Positions 16,829 to 25,837 are shown, numbered from the stretch's first letter. The stretch is DNA of 64,000 nt from Sphingobacterium haloxyli (GCF_002980525.1 NZ_PVBQ01000006.1:186001-250000), one strand, 5' to 3'. Notes: generated by a model from the letters alone, not told the origin. Made by a program: numbers and translations.

Positions 16829-17086
16829 TTAAGGCACATGCCCGTGATTTGTTTCCTGCTCAATCTTTAGTGGCTGCTCCTGGTCAAATATAGGCGATAG
16901 CATCATGATAAGGTCGGCTGGAATTCCCTTCGCAAACCATTCGGGTTTGTTGTACATCCCTTTGTAAAATAGCGTTTCGGTACCCTTATCCCACGTTACG
17001 CGAGCATACACCAAGCCGCCGTTATCGACGACTATATATCGTATTGTTGTGGATTTACCGCGTATCGATATTCGTTTTTCTTTCAC
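16829..17086 (-). CDS. 85-residue protein of a divergent pair, copy 1
   Basis: Begins with GTG at 17084-17086: VKEKRISIRGKSTTIRYIVV. It is a compact beta-rich protein with YARVTWDKGTETLFYKG and no recognised domain. The second copy at 31966-32223 differs at only three positions. The start codon is 25 bp from that of the opposing 17112 gene, with both -7 boxes in between. It may be half of a small two-gene module; I cannot assign a function. Confidence 0.6.
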   Translation of the reverse strand: MKEKRISIRGKSTTIRYIVVDNGGLVYARVTWDKGTETLFYKGMYNKPEWFAKGIPADLIMMLSPIFDQEQPLKIEQETNHGHVP

Positions 17087-17090
17087 ATTA

Positions 17091-17107
17091 CAAATATACT
17101 ACATTTG
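17091..17107. promoter_or_regulatory. Two overlapping divergent -7 boxes
   Basis: CAAATATA (17091-17098) reads TATATTTG on the minus strand, and TACATTTG (17100-17107) lies on the plus strand. Each lies only 4 bases from the start codon it serves (GTG at 17086, ATG at 17112), so both transcripts should be almost leaderless. The same arrangement is conserved in copy 2 (about 32228-32244). Confidence 0.65.
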
Positions 17108-17111
17108 CATA

Positions 17112-17273
17112 ATGACAGTAGATGAATTAAGAAACGCATTGCTTGGCAAGACCTTCGCATCTCCGGTTGAACTTGCTTCGCATATGACCGTAACCGATGT
17201 GGATACATTTCTTAAGATCCAGTTTATCGAAGTCGACCTTTGGAAAAAAGAAATAACAAAGTGCCCGGCTTGA
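17112..17273 (+). CDS. Small DUF6965-like protein, truncated copy
   Basis: 53 residues, MTVDELRNALLGKTFASPVE..., identical to the 66-residue protein at 32249 until ...TKCPA, where the frame runs into a stop, losing 13 residues. The layout (MTVDEL, TDVDTFLKIQF, then PAYLRL in the longer copy) resembles DUF6965-type small Bacteroidota proteins; this is tentative. It opposes the 85-residue gene across a shared promoter. Confidence 0.5.
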   Translation: MTVDELRNALLGKTFASPVELASHMTVTDVDTFLKIQFIEVDLWKKEITKCPA

Positions 17274-17350
17274 ATTTCTCTAGATCTAAGGAACAACTGT
17301 GTGATTTTTCGTAATTTCACGAAATAGCGCATGAACTTTAAAAACCTTTG

Positions 17351-18679
17351 ATGAGCAACTTTTATATAGATCGAGATACACTAACAGATTTGCACCTGCT
17401 CGATAAAGACGGCGACGGCGTTTTCGACTTTTTCAATCAGACGATCACCAAAGGAGGTGAGGAGGCATTATTTGATATTTTCAGAGATCCAATAACAAAC
17501 CTTGAGGAAATCAAGCGTAGGCAAGCAACTATTCGTTTTTTTATGGACTGCGGGCATATCGAATTCAACCGGGAGTCTGTCGATTTCGTGGAGCATTATC
17601 TGAAAAAGCTAAATCAGCCACAAACTTTTTCCGCATTTACGATGCTAAAGAACACCTTCCAACAGTTTTTTAGACCTGATGAGATGTCCTATGTTAAAAC
17701 ACAAGGAGCAAAAGACTTATTTTCGAATCTGCATATTCTCAGCAATATCATTAACAAATATCAAACGGAAACCGATATACCATTGATTCGGGATGCGAAA
17801 AAGCATCTGGAAAAAATCATGGAAAATCCCTTACTCGCACAAGGTATAGAACGACCTTTACAAAAGTTAGGAAAGTATACCACCGAAAAAGTTTACTTTT
17901 TGATTCGGAAGCGATATCATGAGGAAATCAGGTCCCTGTTAAATTTTCTCTATCAATCAGATGCATACCGTTCTATCGCTATAACCGCTCAGGAATCAGA
18001 TTTTACTTTTCCGCAATACTCCGATGCAAAATCTATCCAACTCGACCTGAGAGGGCTATTTCATCCGTTATTAAAGGATCCGGTAGCGAACGATGTAGCG
18101 TTAGATTCTTCCCAGCATATTCTGTTCGTCACTGGAGCCAATATGTCCGGAAAATCTACGTTAATGAAAGCTGTTGGCATTGCGGTTTATCTTGCGCACT
18201 TGGGTTTTCCAGTACCGGCAATATCGATGAAGACTTCCGTTCTGGAAGGTATGGTAACCGCTATCAATCTTCCCGATAATCTGCGTAGCGGTTACAGCCA
18301 TTTTTATAGCGAAGTAAAAAGAATAAAGCTGGTAGGAGAGAAACTCTCTGGATCAGGGCGCATATTAGCTATTTTTGACGAACTTTTTAAAAGCACAAAT
18401 GTAAAAGATGCATACGACGGTTCGCTCCGTATTATACAAGCGCTGCTCCCGATCAAAACCTCGTTTTTTATTGTATCTACACATATATTAGAAATCGCCG
18501 ATGAACTCGCAGACGCTGAAAGTATTTCTTTCAAACACTTAAAGACGAGCATTCGTGATAACAACTTTAGCTTCGATTATCAGCTTCAGGACGGCGTATC
18601 AGGTGACCGCGTCGGTCTTTGGATATTGGAACGGGAAGGTGTGTTTGATCTTTTTAAACAAAAAAGCTATGATGGATAG
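17351..18679 (+). CDS. MutS-family ATPase without mismatch-binding domain
   Basis: 442 residues from the ATG at 17351. The N-terminal 250 residues form the helical lever/clamp region (KGGEEALFDIFRDPITNLEEIKRRQ). The ATPase has Walker A GANMSGKST (262-270) and Walker B ILAIFDEL with a catalytic D343-E344 pair, followed by STH (about 378) and a VSGDRVGLWILE end. It lacks the N-terminal mismatch-recognition domain of MutS1, as do the short MutS-like proteins common in Bacteroidota. The role in DNA repair or recombination is unproven. Confidence 0.85.
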   Translation: MSNFYIDRDTLTDLHLLDKDGDGVFDFFNQTITKGGEEALFDIFRDPITNLEEIKRRQATIRFFMDCGHIEFNRESVDFVEHYLKKLNQPQTFSAFTMLKNTFQQFFRPDEMSYVKTQGAKDLFSNLHILSNIINKYQTETDIPLIRDAKKHLEKIMENPLLAQGIERPLQKLGKYTTEKVYFLIRKRYHEEIRSLLNFLYQSDAYRSIAITAQESDFTFPQYSDAKSIQLDLRGLFHPLLKDPVANDVALDSSQHILFVTGANMSGKSTLMKAVGIAVYLAHLGFPVPAISMKTSVLEGMVTAINLPDNLRSGYSHFYSEVKRIKLVGEKLSGSGRILAIFDELFKSTNVKDAYDGSLRIIQALLPIKTSFFIVSTHILEIADELADAESISFKHLKTSIRDNNFSFDYQLQDGVSGDRVGLWILEREGVFDLFKQKSYDG

Positions 18680-18775
18680 CTGGTTTCCACCTTACATCCA
18701 AATAAGAACTTGCTCATCTTCTTGCTTCTGATATATTTGGAAGTAAGACACAGCGCCGCGGAACCTCCTGTCCAT

Positions 18776-19375
18776 TTACAAAGAAAAGGGTAGAAGCGGA
18801 TCCGCTTCGGTAGCATAGACAAATCCAGCCTGTTGTTTTGTGATTTCCTTTGGTATCAAGTTTTCTTTGATAGCATCGGTATGGATGTGATAATTGACTT
18901 TAGCCAATGTCCGTTGTAGATTCCAGTCCAGTTTTAATCGGTCGTTTTCCTCGTCTTTAAGGCGTTGGAACTCTTTGATGACATACAATTTAAACTCAAT
19001 GGAAATCCATGCTGCGAATTCTAGGGCAATATCCTTGTGAGCAAATGTTCCTCCGTATCTACCAGATTTTGAAACTATGCCTATGGCGTTTGTGCTTTCA
19101 ATCCATCGTTTGGGAGTCATTACAAAGCTGTTCAATCCGGCTTGTTTTCTAAACCCCTCGAATTCGAGGGGTTTAAAATCTGTATTGTAAATCGTTTCCC
19201 AAAAACCCAACAACTCAATGGTATTACGATTTCTCATCCAATTTTGAATGATAGAGTCCGTATGTAAAGCGTCTTTATGTCTTGCGATATCAGTAAGAGA
19301 AATGAAATCTTCATCATTGTTTTGATACAATAGTATATCAACCCCTTTGACGTTTATTGTTTTATTCTTAGCCAT
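18776..19375 (-). CDS. KilA-N domain protein, C-terminus replaced
   Basis: 199 residues. Residues 20-110 form a KilA-N DNA-binding domain (ISLTDIARHKDALHTDSIIQNWMRNRNTIEFL-type, GRYGGTFAHKDIALEFAAWIS). After TKQQAGFVYATEAD the frame reads PLLPFSL. The DNA there (18766-18800) is a scrap of Nudix 3' coding sequence, so the natural C-terminus has been cut by recombination. KilA-N proteins come from phages and mobile islands; no other phage genes are adjacent. Confidence 0.8.
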   Translation of the reverse strand: MAKNKTINVKGVDILLYQNNDEDFISLTDIARHKDALHTDSIIQNWMRNRNTIELLGFWETIYNTDFKPLEFEGFRKQAGLNSFVMTPKRWIESTNAIGIVSKSGRYGGTFAHKDIALEFAAWISIEFKLYVIKEFQRLKDEENDRLKLDWNLQRTLAKVNYHIHTDAIKENLIPKEITKQQAGFVYATEADPLLPFSL

Positions 19376-19624
19376 GGCATATTATAGTTGGTTATATATC
19401 AAAAATACGAAAACAACTTTGAAAAACAAACTGCTCCTGCTTGCGATAGCTTTACATAGTCGTTATCTCATTGCTGGAAAGAAGACTTCCTCGCGTCAAC
19501 TATCAGCCAACCAAACTCAGGAAGAAAGACTTCTGCCCAATTATGCCGCGGCATCGAAATATTTTTAGTTTTATATCCTTCCGGGACACGTCCAAGAGGC
19601 GAGGAGTAGAGCTGCCATAAAAAA

Positions 19625-19753
19625 ATCCTGAAGCGGGGAGCTTCAGGATTTTTAACTAACTAACCAATTATAAACCTAAATTATGAAGTACAAATATAAC
19701 GACTAAAGCACTTATTTCGTTTCTAGTAAGTGTATATTTAACACATATTAACA
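19625..19753. repeat. Hairpin element, copy 5
   Basis: Full-length copy: perfect stem, GGGGA loop and complete tail with CAAATATA (TATATTTG on minus). It separates a gene-free stretch (19376-19620, no feature seen) from a Nudix remnant. Confidence 0.88.
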
Positions 19754-19759
19754 AGAGCT

Positions 19760-20014
19760 TTATCTTATATCCAATAATTCCCTAACAATCGGTAAATCCG
19801 CTTCTGCCCAATCGTAGCCCTGTAATTCGCTTTTATCAACCCAGATGGCTTGTGCGTGTTCGGCAATAGCCAGCAAACCTCCAGTCCATTTACAGAGGAA
19901 AGGGTAGAGGCGGAGCGGAAATTCCCATTTCAGCGGAAGCTTCATGGAAGCAGAGCGTTGACAGATTAAGAATTTATTATCATGTTCTATGATGACACAG
20001 GTTACGTGAAGCAT
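19760..20014 (-). CDS. Nudix derivative lacking the Nudix box
   Basis: 84 residues aligned end to end with the intact Nudix protein at 38117, except that 43 residues including the whole catalytic GX5EX7REUXEEXGU box are missing: KWEFP is joined directly to LRLYPF. The deletion ends lie in an AAATTC/AATTC microhomology. The reading frame is kept, so a product may be made, but it cannot hydrolyse nucleoside diphosphates. The start ATG overlaps the stop of a vsr remnant (TAATG). Confidence 0.75.
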   Translation of the reverse strand: MLHVTCVIIEHDNKFLICQRSASMKLPLKWEFPLRLYPFLCKWTGGLLAIAEHAQAIWVDKSELQGYDWAEADLPIVRELLDIR

Positions 20015-20203
20015 TACCTAAACACCCTCCTCGTTTCCAAGAACAGCTCAATCTGGTTGATCACCTTCGGTAGGTTTTTCAGGATATCCTGCGACCAGAA
20101 GGGGAACACCGTGTAGCCCATATTCCGTAGTGCGCGGTTCACCAGTTCGTCCTTCTGCATGTTGCGTTCAATTTTCGGAATCCAAAGCTGACGGTTGGAT
20201 TTA
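20014..20203 (-). pseudogene. vsr 3' fragment
   Basis: Encodes the last 60 or so residues of the Vsr protein (SNRQLWIPKIERNMQKDEL...FLETRRVFR). The N-terminal two thirds with the catalytic Asp and His are missing. Beyond 20203 the sequence turns into the DUF2490 gene's upstream region. Confidence 0.75.
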
Positions 20204-20291
20204 ATAAATTCACTATTTTCCAGTTAGATCTTCACGTTTTTGTTACTCTACAGTGGACAGGTTTTTTGAATATATCCACTATTTTTATTGG

Positions 20292-20966
20292 ATGAGACTA
20301 TTATTCTTAACCTTAATCGGTGTATTTCTAACATCGTTCTCTTTCGCACAAAAAGACCCACAGGGCTGGCTTATGTATTTTGGCCAAACTAAGATAAAAG
20401 CGACTAAATTTGCGATCCATCATGAACTCCAGTTACGGGACCATCAGTTGATGGGGGATCACAACCAGACGCTTCTTCGTGTGGGACTCCAGTATCGAGT
20501 CAAACCCTACCTATTAACGACAATTGGATACGGGTTTATATATAGCGAACTGCCTGGAAGCCCGAATGAACCTTTTCATGAAAACAGAATTTATCAGGAA
20601 GCGCTTTTTTCACATAATTTGATGCGCAGTAACATCAGACATCGGATTCGGCTGGAGGAACGTTTTGTAGAAAATAAGGATTTCTCAGGACGTTTTCGCT
20701 ATTGCCTCTTTGCTGATATTCCATTTACACAGTATGGGATGGGGGCAAAGGGATGGTACGCTGCACTATACAATGAAATCTTCCTAAACCTATCGGACGA
20801 TGGCACTATGGATTTTTTTGACAGAAACCGAGCATATCTTGGTATAGGTTATAGAATATCTGATGCTGTAGGAGTGCAGATGGGATATATGTACCAAAAC
20901 ATAGGAAAAGCAAGGGGAACGAATCACGCGATGTTGTCGGTGCATCACCAGCTCAAATGGAAATAA
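20292..20966 (+). CDS. DUF2490 outer-membrane-type protein, copy 1
   Basis: 224 residues starting at MRLLFLTLIGVFLTSFSFA, a signal peptide cleaved before QKDPQ. The mature protein has repeated amphipathic beta strands (FAIHHELQLRD, LLRVGLQYRVKPYLLTTIGYGF, YLGIGYRISDAVGVQMGYMYQ) and ends in a strand with LKWK, as in DUF2490 putative outer membrane beta-barrels. It is nearly identical to 32711-33385. Function is unknown. Confidence 0.8.
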   Translation: MRLLFLTLIGVFLTSFSFAQKDPQGWLMYFGQTKIKATKFAIHHELQLRDHQLMGDHNQTLLRVGLQYRVKPYLLTTIGYGFIYSELPGSPNEPFHENRIYQEALFSHNLMRSNIRHRIRLEERFVENKDFSGRFRYCLFADIPFTQYGMGAKGWYAALYNEIFLNLSDDGTMDFFDRNRAYLGIGYRISDAVGVQMGYMYQNIGKARGTNHAMLSVHHQLKWK

Positions 20967-20995
20967 GGATCCCTGCGGACCAAATATACCCAGCC

Positions 20996-21136
20996 ACACA
21001 CGGCAAGGAAGGTGCCGTGAACGGTATCATGAAAATGAACGACGGCAAACAATATGCTTTTGCAGATTTGTATGAATTTAAAAATACGACGGGCATAATC
21101 ATTAAGAGCATGACTTCTTATGTGATCGAAATATAG
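20996..21136 (+). pseudogene. SnoaL-like 3' fragment
   Basis: The last 46 codons of the SnoaL-like gene (THGKEGAVNGIMKMNDGKQ...MTSYVIEI) are joined directly to the DUF2490 3' flank. Relative to the second copy of this segment, 544 bp (33415-33958) is missing. Downstream sequence to the hairpin element is shared between the copies. Confidence 0.8.
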
Positions 21137-21225
21137 AATGGGGCAGAGGTCGATCAGCGTACTGCTTTGTCTTTAATGAGAGCTGTTCGCTAGCGCGACA
21201 ACTTGCGCCGGTTATGAACAAAAAA

Positions 21226-21354
21226 ATCCTGAAGCGGAGAGCTTCAGGATTTTTAACTAACTAACCAATTATAAACCTAAATTATGAATTACAAATATAA
21301 CGACTGAAGCATCCATTTCGTTTTTATTAATTGTGCATTTAACAGATGTTAACA
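21226..21354. repeat. Hairpin element, copy 6
   Basis: Full-length copy with loop GGAGA instead of GGGGA and CAAATATA retained. Immediately downstream, 21362-21398 is a scrap of the Nudix 3' end and 21398-21450 a scrap of vsr. Confidence 0.85.
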
Positions 21355-21484
21355 AGAGCCCGGCCCAATATCTAATAGTTCCCTAACAATCGGTAAATGC
21401 ATGCTGCGTTCTATTTTCGGATCCAGAACTGTCGGTTGGATGCTTCGTTAGATTCCGGAGTTAAGCAATTTGGTATGGAGGCCG

Positions 21485-22318
21485 TTAAGAACCTCGTCGA
21501 GCAAACTCTAAAACAGCCGGTAATAGCGATGTTGTTTTCGTGGTATTGGCTTCGGAATGCCTATTGTTGGTCGTTTCCGTAAATCCCCACCAGTCATTAA
21601 AACGGTAGAACACCCTAACTTCGAAGCATCTCAAAAACTGTAAGATTGGAGGAGCGTAATCACTTCCGAAGGCATCGATCAGTTCGGGGAAAAACGACAG
21701 GTAGTTATCTGCATAAAACATCGTAGATCTCTCTTCCTGGCCGTATTTGAGTAGCATATACCAGATAATATGGTTTCCCATGCCAGTTGCACGATCAGGA
21801 TATCCATCAAATTGCCAGGTATCAAAATCCCACACATGGGCGTACAGAATCTTGGCAAAAAGTGCACTTCGGTCTGTTCGTAATTTTTGTCCCTTTATGG
21901 TGAGGCTTAACGCGTTATTTCTTTTCTTAATGAGCCCTGCCAAGGTGCAAACCTGTCGCGCAGCATATATCGATATAATTTCATTTTCCCTGAAGCTTTT
22001 ACTGATCCCCAGTTCAATAGCTTCATCTGGAATGGCGCTATTCTCGTATAATTCTCTAACGAACTTCAAAGGAAGGCTACCTTTGGGTGTGAGCTTAAGG
22101 CTTTTTTCACGGGCAACTACCGTCAGTAAATCTTCACATAGCCTGAAGAAAGGCAGCTTGTCCAGCACCTCCACTGGGATATACTTTCTGATTTTCAGTG
22201 GTGAAGTCTGTGCAAAAGGAAATATCTGTAGTGCCAGTAAATCCCGATAGGAGAGTCCTAATAAATTCTCATCAGGTGTATCATCAAATTCACTCAAGTC
22301 GTTGGGATCGATAATCAT
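21485..22318 (-). CDS. Protein of unknown function, 277 residues
   Basis: Acidic N-terminus (MIIDPNDLSEFDDTPDEN), then SLKLTPKGSLPLKFVRELYE and LAGLIKKRNNALSLTIKGQKL, which look like two winged-helix or wHTH-type segments. The C-terminal half contains LYAHVWDFDTWQFDGYPD and ILQFLRCFEVRVFYRFNDWWGF. It resembles the C-terminal region of some plasmid pRiA4b ORF-3-like proteins, but I am not certain. The last residues may come from a neighbouring vsr/Nudix scrap. No close partner gene is visible. Confidence 0.6.
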   Translation of the reverse strand: MIIDPNDLSEFDDTPDENLLGLSYRDLLALQIFPFAQTSPLKIRKYIPVEVLDKLPFFRLCEDLLTVVAREKSLKLTPKGSLPLKFVRELYENSAIPDEAIELGISKSFRENEIISIYAARQVCTLAGLIKKRNNALSLTIKGQKLRTDRSALFAKILYAHVWDFDTWQFDGYPDRATGMGNHIIWYMLLKYGQEERSTMFYADNYLSFFPELIDAFGSDYAPPILQFLRCFEVRVFYRFNDWWGFTETTNNRHSEANTTKTTSLLPAVLEFARRGS

Positions 22319-22387
22319 AGTTCAAATGTATATTATTTTATGTTTCCCTGTTTACATTTTTTAAATTCGTCCTATGGGGACAATTGG

Positions 22388-22423
22388 TAAACTAAACATC
22401 GGGAAATATTTCACAACATGTCC
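22388..22423 (-). repeat. Second repeat family, copy 3
   Basis: AACTAAACATCGGGAAATAT followed by TTCACAACATGTCCCC. It lies in the 3' flank of the lumazine-like remnant and lacks the terminator stem seen at copies 1 and 2. Confidence 0.7.
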
Positions 22424-22438
22424 CCACTAAACAAAAGT

Positions 22439-22650
22439 CTATTACGGATAGGTGGTTTCCACCTTGCTTAACGGGTAAAATTATCGAATGCCATCGTTGC
22501 TTTGGCTAGGCATACCTTTCCGTCCTGCGATAATATTTCGTAGCTGCTCTCGCAGTTGTACTGCATATCTTTGTTGGCCTTTAGGAACTTGATATATTCC
22601 TTTTTGCCCGCACGGTCGTTGTTGTCCAGGTTGCTGTACAGGAAGTCCTC
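22439..22650 (-). pseudogene. Lumazine-like remnant
   Basis: Minus-strand pieces of the 3527-type gene (EDFLYSNLDNNDRAGKKEYIKFLKANKDMQY...). A small deletion near the end breaks the frame, and the signal peptide is missing. It is cut at 22651, where the conserved upstream region of rpn begins. Confidence 0.75.
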
Positions 22651-22676
22651 TGCCCCGACAATCCATAGCCGTTTTT

Positions 22677-22704
22677 AAACGCTTATAAGCGACTATAAGC
22701 GTTT
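22677..22704 (+). promoter_or_regulatory. Perfect inverted repeat upstream of second rpn
   Basis: AAACGCTTATA / TATAAGCGTTT with a 6-base spacer, perfect over 11 bp. TAATTTTG (-7 box) lies about 30 bp further on (22734-22741), as at the rpn gene at 10419. Confidence 0.6.
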
Positions 22705-22783
22705 GTTTACCGGCTTTCAGATTTGGGACTACCTAATTTTGCTTCACAGTTATCAGAATTATGTACATCAAACTTTAATCATT

Positions 22784-23674
22784 ATGAAGCAAGGCGCAAC
22801 ACCTGTATTTATTGATCCGACGACCGACTTTGGTTTTAAGCGCATTTTCGGGACCGAGGCGAACAAAGATCTATTGATCTCCTTTCTCAATGAGCTGTTC
22901 CGGGGGCGGAAGGTCATCGAGGACCTCTATTACAACAAGAACGAACACGTAGGGGACACCGAAGAAGTCGGCACGGTAATTTTTGACCTGACGTGCACGG
23001 CAAGCGACGGCGAACAGTTCATTATCGAGGTCCAGCGGACCCCGCAGACGAATCTAAAAAAGCGGATGCTGTACTACGGCAGCAAACTGATTGCAGACCA
23101 GGCACCCAAAGGTAACCGACGCGGATGGGGCTATACAATCAGCGAGGTCTATGTGATCGTGCTGCTGGACGGTTTTCCCATGCCTGACGGCAACAGTAGC
23201 ACGGACTACCTCCATGACATCTGTCTATGTAACAGAGATTCAGGCGAAGTTTTTTACGAACATCTTGGGTTTATTTACATAGAATTGGTTAATTTTACCA
23301 AAGGCGAACAGGAACTGGCCGTTGATCTTGACAGGTGGCTACATGTTCTGAAGAACATGTCCAAGATGGATAAGCTGCCTACCTATATCCGAAAGCCAGT
23401 TTTTGAGAAGCTGTTCGCCATTGCAGCATACAGTAAACTAAACAAGGAGGAACGCGATATGTACGATGCAAGTTTGAAGAATAAGTGGGACGCGGAGTCA
23501 ATCCGACAGACGGCCATTTTGGAGCAGAAAAAGGCGAGAGAGCGAGGCCGAGCAGAAGGTCGGAAAGAAGGTGCCATTGCTATTGCCCGTGATATGAAAA
23601 AAGATGGCATTGCCGTAGATCAAATAGCAAAATTTACAAAACTTACGGTTGAAGAAATAGAAGAACTGAAATAA
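22784..23674 (+). CDS. Rpn family nuclease, second intact copy
   Basis: 296 residues with the same active-site strands as the 10419 copy (FDLTCTASDGEQFIIEVQ). The sequence is very close to it throughout the catalytic part, but the C-terminal region differs: fewer Glu/Gly-rich repeats and a type B end, AIAIARDMKKDGIAVDQIAKFTKLTVEEIEELK-like. Tails A and B therefore behave as exchangeable modules. A hairpin element starts 10 bases after the stop. Role: DNA endonuclease, probably multimeric. Confidence 0.9.
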   Translation: MKQGATPVFIDPTTDFGFKRIFGTEANKDLLISFLNELFRGRKVIEDLYYNKNEHVGDTEEVGTVIFDLTCTASDGEQFIIEVQRTPQTNLKKRMLYYGSKLIADQAPKGNRRGWGYTISEVYVIVLLDGFPMPDGNSSTDYLHDICLCNRDSGEVFYEHLGFIYIELVNFTKGEQELAVDLDRWLHVLKNMSKMDKLPTYIRKPVFEKLFAIAAYSKLNKEERDMYDASLKNKWDAESIRQTAILEQKKARERGRAEGRKEGAIAIARDMKKDGIAVDQIAKFTKLTVEEIEELK

Positions 23675-23684
23675 CAACAAAAAA

Positions 23685-23813
23685 ATCCTGAAGCGGGGAG
23701 CTTCAGGATTTTTAACTAACTAACCAATTATAAACCTAAATTATGAAGTACAAATATAACGACTAAAGCACTTATTTCGTTTCTAGTAAGTGTATATTTA
23801 ACACATATTAACA
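23685..23813. repeat. Hairpin element, copy 7
   Basis: Full-length copy between the stop of rpn and the Nudix/vsr chimera. It is nearly identical to copy 5 over its whole length, including the variable stretch. Confidence 0.88.
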
Positions 23814-23824
23814 AGAGCTTTATC

Positions 23825-24370
23825 TTATATCCAGTAATTCCCTAACAATCGGTAAATCCGCTTCCGCCCAGTCGTAATCTTGTAGTTCACGTTTATCAAC
23901 CCAGATAGCTTGCGCGTGTTCGGCAATAGCCAAAGAACCGCCAGTCCATTTACAAGCGAAAGGGTAGAGGCAGAGCGGAACACCGTGTATCCCATGTTCC
24001 GCAGGGCGCGGTTTGTCAGTTCGTCCTTCTGCATGTTGTGTTCAATCTTCGGAATCCAGAACTGGCGGTTGGATTTAATCTGTGCCTGTCTTTTCTTCCA
24101 CTGGAAGCCGTGCCAGAACTCCCCATCTACAAAGATGGCAAGCTTGTATTTCTTGATAACAATGTCGGGAGAACCCGGTAGGCTTTTGTCGTGCAGACGG
24201 AAGCGGATGTTTTTTGCCCAGAGCGCGCGCCGCAGCATCATTTCGGGCTTCGAGTGCTTTCCTTTGATGCGGGACATATTAAAGCTACGCTGCTTACTGG
24301 TATAGAAGCCTGCCGATTCCTCAAAACGCGGAACCTTTATTCTGTATTCCTTCTCATCGTAGCTTTGCAT
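23825..24370 (-). pseudogene. vsr gene fused out of frame to a Nudix 3' end
   Basis: The first 131 residues are a good Vsr protein (MSRIKGKHSKPEMMLRRALW, PGSPDIVIKKYKLAIFVDGEFWHG, PKIEHNMQKDELTNRALRNMGYTVF). At a GCGGAA microhomology (about 23974-23981) the DNA joins the Nudix 3' end, which is read in the wrong frame (SASTLSLVNGLAVL...). The Vsr catalytic Asp and His remain, so partial activity is possible, but the natural C-terminal helix is replaced. Confidence 0.75.
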
Positions 24371-24387
24371 AGCACAAATTTACATCA

Positions 24388-24519
24388 TACGCCCATATTG
24401 CCATCCCAACCCTCACGACTCCGCATCACCACGACAAAAACGCAGATGGCGGCATGCTCTTTTGACAGGGGTTCATACCCTTCTGCGATGCTATCCTCGT
24501 CAAGGAAGATACCATGTAC
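24388..24519 (-). pseudogene. Fragment of the 113-residue gene
   Basis: Homologous to 36110-36260: EHAAICVFVVVMRSREGWDGNMG-type coding with several changes. It lies upstream of the vsr chimera in the same order as at 36.4 kb. The rest of 24520-24654 shows nothing. Confidence 0.65.
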
Positions 24520-24654
24520 AGAGCTGCTACCATCAAAGTAATTCTGAGCCTGAAAAATTTATCGCTTCGTTCCCCAGGGTTTAAATGATGGAACGAAAGT
24601 ACCATTAATAATGATGAGGATTAATCTGATATTATAATCTACCAATATACTGAG

Positions 24655-25011
24655 CTATTCTCCCCAATAGCTCATCAAATTCAGGTTTTCGGCTAGCCAG
24701 TCATAGTATTCTTTGCGGCTTTTGATTTGATTAGGTTTGATTTTCTTTGGATTTGTGTTGACATTCAACTCTTGTGGCGGATGGATGTGGATATCGATAT
24801 CTTCTGAAAAACGATGGATAATTTGATGTCCTTTAGAGAGCGATGTTCCCCCTTTTAGTTCAAATTTCAATCCCATCTTCTTTAGACCATACAGTACGTG
24901 CATAATCCAATAGTCTTTCTCGATTAGGTACGCGAATATTCCTGTCTCCTGTTCGAGTAACCGTAAAAGATCTGGAAAATCTTTGCGCTCATGCAGATAG
25001 TTAGTTAACAT
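24655..25011 (-). pseudogene. AbiEii/AbiGii-type toxin, truncated
   Basis: 118 residues with the nucleotidyltransferase signature of the type IV toxin: LKGGTSLSKGHQIIHRFSEDIDIHIHP (GGTSLSK, then D-x-D). AbiEii-like toxins are usually 250-300 residues; here the frame stops after LNLMSYWGE and the C-terminal half is absent. The stop lies inside an 8-bp inverted repeat (GAGCTATT...AATAGCTC, 24653-24674). It overlaps the partner gene by 11 bp. Probably inactive or altered. Confidence 0.75.
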
Positions 25012-25600
25012 ATACCTTCGATTTCATTTGTTCCAAAACCGGCTCAAATAATTTTTTCGTCTTCGTATGTCCGTAACGCCCTACTGCAAGCCTCAATTTA
25101 TGAAGGTCCATAGCCTTTGCCTTGGTGAAAGCGTTTTTTAAAACCATTTCCCGATCTTCTGCCAATGTATCAAGGTGATTAATCAAATCAACCAAAAGAA
25201 ATTCGGAAGTAACCTTTTGGGGAAAATAGGGTGTTTTGTGAAAGAAAAACTTCTTCCCATTTAAATCGACTTCCCCATGGCGCTTGTGATTATATACGAC
25301 CCGTCTATTATATAGCTGAGTAGTACCCAAATGCAATGCGTTATAACTATTAGGCGACGTTAATAAAAAACGATCATCTTTAAGAAAGCTTCGTACCAAC
25401 ACTTCATCCTCAGGAGGTACCGGTCCAAATACTGTTTGCTTGGGGTAATAATACATTCCTTGTGCTATCTTTTCAAGCACTCCTTCTGTGACCAATTGTG
25501 CCAAATGCCTATCCACCGCATTAGAATATTTAGACAAATCTTCTCTACGATATACTTTACCCCGCTTTAATTGTTGCTTCAATTCAACTACTCTATTCAT
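25001..25600 (-). CDS. AbiEi/DUF6088-type antitoxin
   Basis: 199 residues. The N-terminus is a winged helix (KVYRREDLSKYSNAVDRHLAQLVTEGVLEKIAQGMYYYPK), as in the AbiEi antitoxin that represses its own operon. The C-terminal half is the DUF6088 type, ending LRLAVGRYGHTKTKKLFEPVLEQ. Its 3' end overlaps the start of the toxin gene, so the two are translationally coupled. The antitoxin is intact while the toxin is shortened. Confidence 0.85.
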   Translation of the reverse strand: MNRVVELKQQLKRGKVYRREDLSKYSNAVDRHLAQLVTEGVLEKIAQGMYYYPKQTVFGPVPPEDEVLVRSFLKDDRFLLTSPNSYNALHLGTTQLYNRRVVYNHKRHGEVDLNGKKFFFHKTPYFPQKVTSEFLLVDLINHLDTLAEDREMVLKNAFTKAKAMDLHKLRLAVGRYGHTKTKKLFEPVLEQMKSKVYVN

Positions 25601-25837
25601 AGCAAGACCTCCTTTATCAGTTATGTTTATACAAAGATACGAGACAAGAAGATAAATTGCAAGAATTACAATCTAAATTTCATGCACTTTACAAGTTCAA
25701 CTAACTATAAATCATATTCTTAAATGAATTAAAATATATTATATATCTTCAAATATCTTGTCGAACGATCTTCCAACTGATCTCGAGACACTGGGTCACT
25801 ATTACTTGTCAAACGATTCTAATCTGCAGTAGGGAAC

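Noticed and set aside
18776..19375. Prophage remnant around the KilA-N gene
   Set aside because: No other phage structural, lysis or integrase genes are adjacent; a single KilA-N gene is common in mosaic islands.
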